This document shows, piece by piece, positions 58,188 to 64,000 of a stretch of 64,000 nt of DNA. The stretch is from contig CM035153.1 in assembly GCA_020205615.1 (NCBI GenBank), positions 76,246,692-76,310,691 of the forward strand, given 5' to 3'. The notes beneath the pieces are model-generated. The model searched no databases, was not told the DNA's origin, and saw only the letters and a list, made by a program, of their open reading frames with translations. Position 1 is the first letter of the stretch; each line of letters begins with the position of its first letter. The stretch is from Panax quinquefolius. Lineage: Eukaryota > Streptophyta > Magnoliopsida > Apiales > Araliaceae. The position numbers and the translations under genes were made by a program.

Positions 58188-58377
58188 ATCTTTGGCCCGT
58201 AGTGCAAAGATGAATGATTTCTGAAGAATATCTTTGGCCCTAGTGTGCAAAGATGAACAGTTTGAGATGAACACGACCGATTGATTAATATCTTTGGCCT
58301 CAGAGTGCAAAGATGAACAGTGTTTAAATGAACATGACTAATCGATGAATATCTTTGGCTCAGTAGTGCAAAAGATG
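58188..58377 (+). repeat. Hairpin array in A 3' LTR
   Basis: Four units. The first (58188-58211) is the consensus: ATCTTTG, loop GCCCGTAGTG, CAAAGAT. Confidence 0.92.
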
Positions 58378-58924
58378 AATATTTGATTCCGTATGTATAT
58401 TGATTGATGTTACAGGATAAAATATTGATGATGGACCGTTAAATTCATAGATTATAGTAGATTTCATTCTCTACGTAACTCTTCTATGAATTATTATTTC
58501 ACTATGCGAATATTGATCCAAAACTTGTTGTCTATTGTATTCTATCGATTTTTCCCTCGTTGAAGACTAACGATAATTTGTTGTATATTATCTTAGTCAT
58601 AATATTCTTTACCGGGCTAGTTGAGCTCACCCTTTTCCTCGTTGTTCCATTTTTCTTCTCGTGAGAGCGAGAATGTAATGAGTACTAGTCGGGTATGGAA
58701 TGAAGATTCTAGAGAGAGTTGTTTTGTAGTCCTCACCATTTTTGTAAAATAATGAATCAATAATGTGATGAGGATTTATTTGAGTATAGATATTGTCTAG
58801 AAGATAATATTTGTATTCAAACTCACAGTTTTACTGTTGTAATAATAAAGTTGTAGTTGTTTCTGTACCATGTATTTGGCGACTCAGAATGGGTGTTGTG
58901 TATACCTATTTTGGGGGCGTCACA

Positions 58925-58929
58925 TAGGC
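58925..58929. repeat. Target site duplication of element A, right
   Basis: TAGGC, matching 49801-49805. Confidence 0.97.
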
Positions 58930-59229
58930 GCCCAGATTTGGCCTTGGGAAAGCGCCTAGGCGCCCAAGAGCAGAATCTAAGCGCCGAGCCTAGCGCCTAG
59001 GTGCTCGACCTTTGGCACTTAACTCCAATTTTCCAGATTTTGTAACTTTTGGCACACATACTTCAAATCTTCATAACTTCTTCGTCCGTTATCAGAATTA
59101 GTCTGTTTTTGAGGCTATGGAAAGCTTGTAACATGCTCTATAAAACCCCCATGATTTCATAATTTTTTAGCTTCATTAATTATTCCGAAATTTGGCTCAA
59201 AAGGCCCCCAAGACTAAGTTTTTACTAAC
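58930..59229. other. G+C-rich GCGCCTAGGCGCC tract and A+T module (part of F or an insert in it)
   Basis: Repeated GCGCCTAGG-type palindromic words (58930-59010), continuous with CAGCGCC before element A, followed by a 'CATAACTTCTTCGTCCG' module near 59080 like that in D's LTR (18140). With 49620-49800 it makes an inverted pair of modules around a G+C-rich centre. No gene. Confidence 0.6.
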
Positions 59230-59990
59230 AATGATACGTGAAAAACGTTATGAACACGCGACATACTTGGCGGTAAAATGAGTCTATAGGCTACAGATCC
59301 TACTTGATCGAGGATTTCAAATGGGCCAATTAAATTGAGGGTTGAGATTTCCTCTCTTCATCGATTCTTGCTTCTAGAATAACGCCCTCTTGAATCTTCT
59401 TCTTCACATTCATCAGCTCCGGGTGTGTAGCTTGAGCAACCTTTAACTTTATCGATTAGAGTCGATTCTACTCTTATATTTGATATCACAATGTGGGTCC
59501 CTAGATTCTTTAACTCTATCTTCATCATTTATAAGTTATACGAAATGGGTTTTTATGTTAACAACGTCACACTCATAACCGCATACGATCTTCTACTCAA
59601 CGCGTCAGCTACCACATTTGCCCTTCCACGATGATATTGAATGGTATGGTCGTAATCTTCAACAGCTTGAGCAAACGTCTTTGGTGCATTATACGTTCAT
59701 TTTGGTTGAAGAAATATTTAAGGGTTTTAGAAATGGGCTTTGTACTGGGGTCAATACAAAATTCGATTTCACGCTCTAGGGTTAGGCTAAGAAGTCTTCA
59801 AGAATACGTTAGAAAATTTATTAACAATAGAAATATCATTCAAAACTGTGACTCTCATCCATAACTTAGATAGTACGTCACATTGATGTCTATCAACTTA
59901 CCATCGTCATTCACGACGTCGCTTATAGAAAGTCTGACTTCGGTGCATTCCACACAAGGAAGTCAATAATGAAAGGATCGGGGCTCATTA
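59230..59990 (-). pseudogene. pol: Element F pol remnant: RT start, RNase H end and integrase C-terminus
   Basis: On the minus strand: a PNPR-EREIEFCIDP...KPISKT-like RT entry segment (about 59860-59730), jumping directly to LKYFFNQNE and [16 protein letters not shown] (RNase H end, about 59590-59720), then, after another deletion, [20 protein letters not shown] and [10 protein letters not shown] (integrase C-terminus, about 59230-59330). The RT palm, RNase H core and integrase catalytic core are missing. It is then joined to the G+C-rich module rather than to a chromodomain. Confidence 0.8.
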
Positions 59991-60400
59991 CTTATGGCTT
60001 GATATGACAATGATTAACTTTAGTGGATTAGTTGCTTGAATTCGTATAACAGGTTGGTTAGGAATATGAAAGCTAACAACCTTACGAAAATCATGATGAG
60101 TAGTTAACCAATCAAATTCTTAAATCACATCAAAGGCAAGTATTTTAAAAGAGATAAGATCGACATGTAACGTGAAAGTTTCTATTTGAATCAAACAAGA
60201 TTAAGAAACAGTGGAGGTTACAAATGTTTCTGCTAATAAAGTTTCAACCAATAAGTCAAAGTCCAACTTTTCTTGAGTTAAATTTAAATGTTGAGCGCAA
60301 GCAAGACAGATAAAAGAATGGATAGAACCAGTATCTAATAAGGTATAGGCTTCGCAAGAATTTATAATTAACTAACTCGTGCTAACTTCATTCGGGTTAC
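59991..60400 (-). pseudogene. pol: Element F aspartic protease
   Basis: Minus-strand frame EAYTLLDTGSIHSFICLACA has a normal Asp-Thr-Gly active site. LTQEKLDFDLLVETLLAETF follows, then a stop, then DWLTTHHDFRKVVSFHIPNQ. It matches element A 53830-54290 (Asp-Ile-Gly there). One or two stops or frameshifts. Confidence 0.82.
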
Positions 60401-60499
60401 TCGCTTTTTGAGGAGTCATGAAAAATGCTCTCCCTTGCACTACCGGCTTTGACTTTTCTGGGATGGTCTTTGGTGCCTCCATCCTAGCTGAACTTGTCT

Positions 60500-61562
60500 T
60501 CGGTGAACGACAAAATCAGGCTAGGTGACCTTCTCTTCCATAATTATAACATGATTCCCTCCCCTCCACATTTGAAGCATATAATAGGTGGTCGTTCTCC
60601 TTCCTTAACAACTGGTGCTGGTGCTGACATCTTTCCATCATTGTTGAATCTTCTCTTCTTGAAATGTCCATTCTTATTATTTTGGCCATGATTACCACCG
60701 AAGTGGTCACCATTTCTGGCATGCTGATTCCCTCCACGCTTATTGTCACCACTTCGATGACTGCTATCACTGGTATTATCATTTTGTCGGCTGCTCTCTT
60801 TTGGTTGCGTTGACTCATTATCGCGCTCCAATAATTGAGCCATATTAACAACATCTGAATACAAAAAAATAGTTTATGAGAGATAAGATATTGACGTATC
60901 TCGGGTTTCAAATCACTTAGAAACATTCGCGTCATTCTCTCCTCATTATAAACCAAATGGGTCGCAAACCGGGACCACTCGGCAAACTTGGCTTCGTACT
61001 GCGACACGGTCATGTTGTTTTGCTCCATCTTGATGAACTCTACCTCTTTCATATGACGAATACTTTTGGGAAAGTACTTGTCGTTGAACAATTCTTGGAA
61101 CTTCTCCCAAGTCATCTTCATTGCGGCAGGTTGAGTACATTTTATAGATTCCCACCAATAATCTACCTCTGCACGCAACATGAAGGTGGCAAAGGGAACC
61201 TTTTGCTCCTCAGAGCATCCCAAGACATCAAATATCTTGCAGATCTGCTTTATCCACGTCTCCACCTTAAGTGGTTTTGGCTCTCCTAAAAACTCCGGTG
61301 GTCCGGGTTCCTTGAACTGCTTAGCAGTGACCAACCGTGGGTTGCCATTGTTTCCACCTATATTTTGAACATGCGTCTCTCTTACCTGTTGTTGCATGAA
61401 TTGCATAAAGCCTTTGAACATCCCATCGTTCATCATCTGATCGGTGTTGTTATTTACCTGAGGATTATTGTCTTCCTATTGCACATTATCCTGAGTATTA
61501 ATCGTTGGTGACTCAATGGTCTCATGTGCTTCATTGTTGATCTCAACATTTTTAGATGCCAT
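60500..61562 (-). pseudogene. gag: Element F gag
   Basis: Start at 61560-61562, MASKNVEINNEAHETIE, one TAG near 61475, then a long open frame from 61436: MNDGMFKGFMQFMQQQ, FKEPGPPEFLGEPKPLKVET, WIKQICKIFDVLGCSEEQKV, FATFMLRAEVDYWWES, MKMTWEKFQELFNDKYFPKS, SQYEAKFAEWSRFATHLV, MFLSDLKPEIRQYL. Near 60860 the frame shifts into the Asn/Gly-rich basic region (RGGNQHARNGDHFGGN) and one zinc knuckle (CFKCGGEG, then CYNYGREGHLA in the other frame with Cys-to-Tyr). It forms the capsid. Nearly complete, but interrupted. Confidence 0.9.
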
Positions 61563-61731
61563 TTTCAAATACTGCCACAAAACAAGGGTTAATTAACATA
61601 TCACATATTATCCCTATACTCTGACCGACCAATAAAATACCAAACAAACTTAGGTAGGTAATACAAGCGAAGGAATTTCCCATCTCTCCCCTCGTAGTTC
61701 TTGTATCACATCTCAGCCAGGGATCATATCC

Positions 61732-61748
61732 CTAAGCTTTGATACCAA
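61732..61748 (-). promoter_or_regulatory. Primer binding site of element F
   Basis: Minus strand TTGGTATCAAAGCTTAG one base inside the LTR, the initiator-Met primer type. Confidence 0.88.
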
Positions 61749-62270
61749 CTGTGACACCCCCAAAATAGGTATACATCACCTATTCTGAGTCGCCAAATAC
61801 ATGGTACAGAATACAAGTACAATCTTTAATATACACCAAGAGAGCTGTGAGTTTTAACATAAATACTGTCTTCAAGACAATATCCACTCTCAGAATAAGT
61901 CCTCATTACATTTATTGTCACACTATTTAATAGAATAGTGAGGACTACTAATACTATCATCTAGTCCATCACTCCGTTCCCCGACTCTAGTCCAAATATA
62001 TTCTCATTTCCTGAAGAGAATAATGAAAGAAAGGGTGAGCTCAACTAGCCCAGTAAGAGATATTATGACTAAGATAATGCAGAATAAATTATCATTAGTC
62101 TACAACAATGTTAAATTAATAAAATACAAAAGACTTCAAGTTTAACTGCAGCGGGATAAGCAATCCATTAAAAGAGTCAAGTAGAGAATAAAATCTACTA
62201 TCTTTTATGATTTAAAAGGTTTTTCATCACTTTTCTCGCTGAGACTCAGCATAATAAATAATCCACATCA

Positions 62271-62520
62271 TCGAATCACCCCTGCACTACGGCCAAGGAT
62301 ATTCTTAAGTATCACGACCACAAATTATCCATGCACTACGGGCCAAGGACATTCGTGTATTCATCAATGGTCATGATCATGCCAACAACTGTCCATCAAT
62401 GCACTATGGGCCAATTAGCACTTTTATCACATCATTTATAACATTACGGTCATGATTATACCGAATAATCCTATGTCATAATCATACCAAGTCCATCTAT
62501 GCACTACAAAACCACGATGA
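62271..62520 (-). repeat. Hairpin units in F 5' LTR
   Basis: Four units homologous to 47061-47304. The last (about 62495-62515) is degraded (CTACAAAACCACG). Confidence 0.75.
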
Positions 62521-62814
62521 CTTTCAAAAAAATATAAAAACACGAGGATGATGACAATGATATAAGAATTCAATAAAACAAGTTCACGAATTAATTTATC
62601 CAGAACTAATAAAGTCCAAATTGTCAACATGATACTTCTTTGTAGAGTAAAATTCAAGAATGCTCGTAAGAATATTTTCATGAAAAGATACTAGATGAAG
62701 CGATATATCAAGGATATTCCACTAATTTCATGGAGTATAGAAGTCAAAACTTTAACCAACCGAGTATAATAAGGAATGGAATAACAAAAGAAATCACCAA
62801 GCATGCGGTGAAGA

Positions 62815-63150
62815 TCGCACAGTGCAGTTATTCCAATAGAATAATAAAGACGAAAACTAGGTCCCAAGTAAAACGCATGCATGTGATATTCCAACAAAAT
62901 AATAAAGGCAGAATCAGTCCCAAAGAAAACGCATGCATGTGATATTCCAACAAAATAATAAAGACGGAACCAGTCCCATAAAATCCACGTAATCGGATAT
63001 TCCAATGTAATAATAAATAACGGAACCAGTCACGATAAATCACAAAACAGATGTTCCAAATGTAATAATAAAATGGAATAAAAGAAGAATTTCACCATGT
63101 ATGCGGTACTTCGCATAGACAGGTTATTCCAACATAATAATAAAGAATAG
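62815..63150 (-). repeat. Tandem repeat of 55-65 bp in F 5' LTR
   Basis: About six units with ATTCCAACAAAATAATAAAG and ACGCATGCATGTGAT, one more than in the other LTR. Confidence 0.85.
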
Positions 63151-63339
63151 AATAACAGAAGTTCTCTTCATGAAAATGAAAGAAAGAAATAATACCCCTT
63201 ACCTCAGAAGAAACTGGATACTTGATTAGTGAGGTAGCATGCTTCTCTTCTTCTATAGATTTTCTCTCTATAATATCTCTCTATAATAATTGCTCTATAG
63301 CTTTAGTGAATTGGTGAGAAATGAAGGAAGAATGAGCTT

Positions 63340-63349
63340 CTATTTATAC
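63340..63349 (-). promoter_or_regulatory. TATA box of F 5' LTR
   Basis: Minus strand GTATAAATAG, same context as 48074-48083. As the 5' LTR copy it would drive element transcription toward lower coordinates. Confidence 0.65.
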
Positions 63350-64000
63350 AAAAATATAGTTTCAATAATTGCACGTTTTGGGGCTCGAAAAATTACACTA
63401 CAATACCTCCAACTTTTACTTTATTTTTAATTTATTAATGCAAGTATTATCAAACTTGCACCACCTCCCCTAATAGTAAATAATGTGATTCAATAGTAAA
63501 TCATGTGACTCAATAGTTCTAGACATGTGAAAAAATGAATTATAGTATAGTACCTCCATCTATACCTCCATTTTTAACTTAGTCATGCAAGTATTATCAA
63601 TCTTGCACCAATTCCCCTAATAGTAACAAGAATGTGAATCAATAGTACATACATGTGAACAAATAGTTATAATCATGTGAAATAATAGCAATCAATTGCT
63701 CATTTTTTATCCTAAGTTAAATACGATCGGTCAATATAACCTCCAGACATCAATTATTATCGAAATAAATGTCGATTTTCACTAACACAAATAATTCCAA
63801 CACAATGAAACTATTTTTATCAACGATATAAATTTTGAAATTTTGAAGTTTGACTTTTCCCAAAAAAGTCAACTATTGACTTTTTGACCAAAAAGTTAAT
63901 CCCGGAATTTTATTTGTTTATAGATTATTTTTACTAATTTCATCGTTCCGGACTCAAATATCACGTCCGCGTCTCCAAATTCAACTCCGAACACAACTTC

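Larger units (their letters stand above)
49806..58924 (+). mobile_element. Element A, complete-ended Ty3/gypsy retrotransposon (9119 bp)
   Basis: Flanked by TAGGC repeats, with LTRs 49806-52408 and 56329-58924, primer site, polypurine tract, and gag/protease/integrase remnants. The internal region is about 3.9 kb, short because most of RT is missing. It is the youngest insertion by nesting order. Differences between its LTRs concentrate at CAG/CTG/CGT positions, so part of its apparent decay may be sequence error. Confidence 0.96.
56329..58924 (+). mobile_element. 3' LTR of element A
   Basis: 2596 bp, TGTAAGACCC...GGGGGCGTCACA, collinear with the 5' LTR. It includes GAATATTC sites (56474-56519), conserved block (56896-57000), TATA (57465-57474), TTACTATTCACGA array (57752-57838) and hairpins (58188-58377). 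Confidence 0.96.
61750..64000 (-). mobile_element. 5' LTR of element F (continues past the window)
   Basis: Starts TGTGACACCCCCAAAATAGG and follows the 3' LTR (46534-49415) closely: hairpin units, tandem repeat of 55-65 bp, TATA box. About 630 bp of the LTR should lie beyond 64000. Confidence 0.93.

Noticed and set aside
62691..63043. Overlapping frames in F 5' LTR
   Set aside because: Same tandem-repeat artefact as in the other F LTR.

Overview
The window is plant nuclear DNA made almost entirely of LTR retrotransposons. The evidence is Ty3/gypsy gag-pol of the chromovirus (Tekay/Del-like) type, very long LTRs (about 2.3-3.7 kb), primer sites matching plant initiator-Met tRNA, 5-bp target duplications, high A+T, and no ordinary host gene, rRNA or tRNA. 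The species cannot be named from this.

The layout is a nested stack. At the left are an LTR fragment (1-1893), anonymous A+T-rich repeats and LTR debris (1894-8519), a truncated LTR (8520-10395), and the integrase/chromodomain end of element G with its 3' LTR (10412-11917). The LTR of element H (11918-14186) interrupts G's LTR. H's LTR is in turn interrupted by a minus-strand complex, B/E, in which two internal regions share one central LTR (37220-40239). B is split by element D (16672-27740, plus strand, duplication ACATG) and by element C (28223-36799, minus strand, duplication GCAAC). E's 5' LTR is cut by element F (46534 to beyond 64000, minus strand). F is split by element A (49806-58924, plus strand, duplication TAGGC). 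Order of arrival: G, then H, then B/E, then C, D and F, then A.

Coding content is retroelement only and mostly broken. B, D and E share an extra reading frame between the primer site and gag that encodes an acidic plus coiled-coil protein of about 250 residues. After it come gag (two zinc knuckles), protease, reverse transcriptase/RNase H, integrase and a chromodomain-like tail. E keeps the longest open frame (569 codons of RT/RNase H). A and F have lost most of RT. C carries two LTRs but no recognisable protein.

The most interesting signals are non-coding. The A, H and F type LTRs carry tandem hairpins with a conserved ten-base loop and changing but still pairing stems, plus clustered GAATATTC palindromes resembling heat-shock elements and a conserved block of about 100 bp upstream of the TATA box. 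Element C is rich in short hairpins. The two LTRs of A differ oddly at CAG/CTG/CGT positions, which may be a sequencing artefact at methylated sites, so frameshifts in A should be read with caution.
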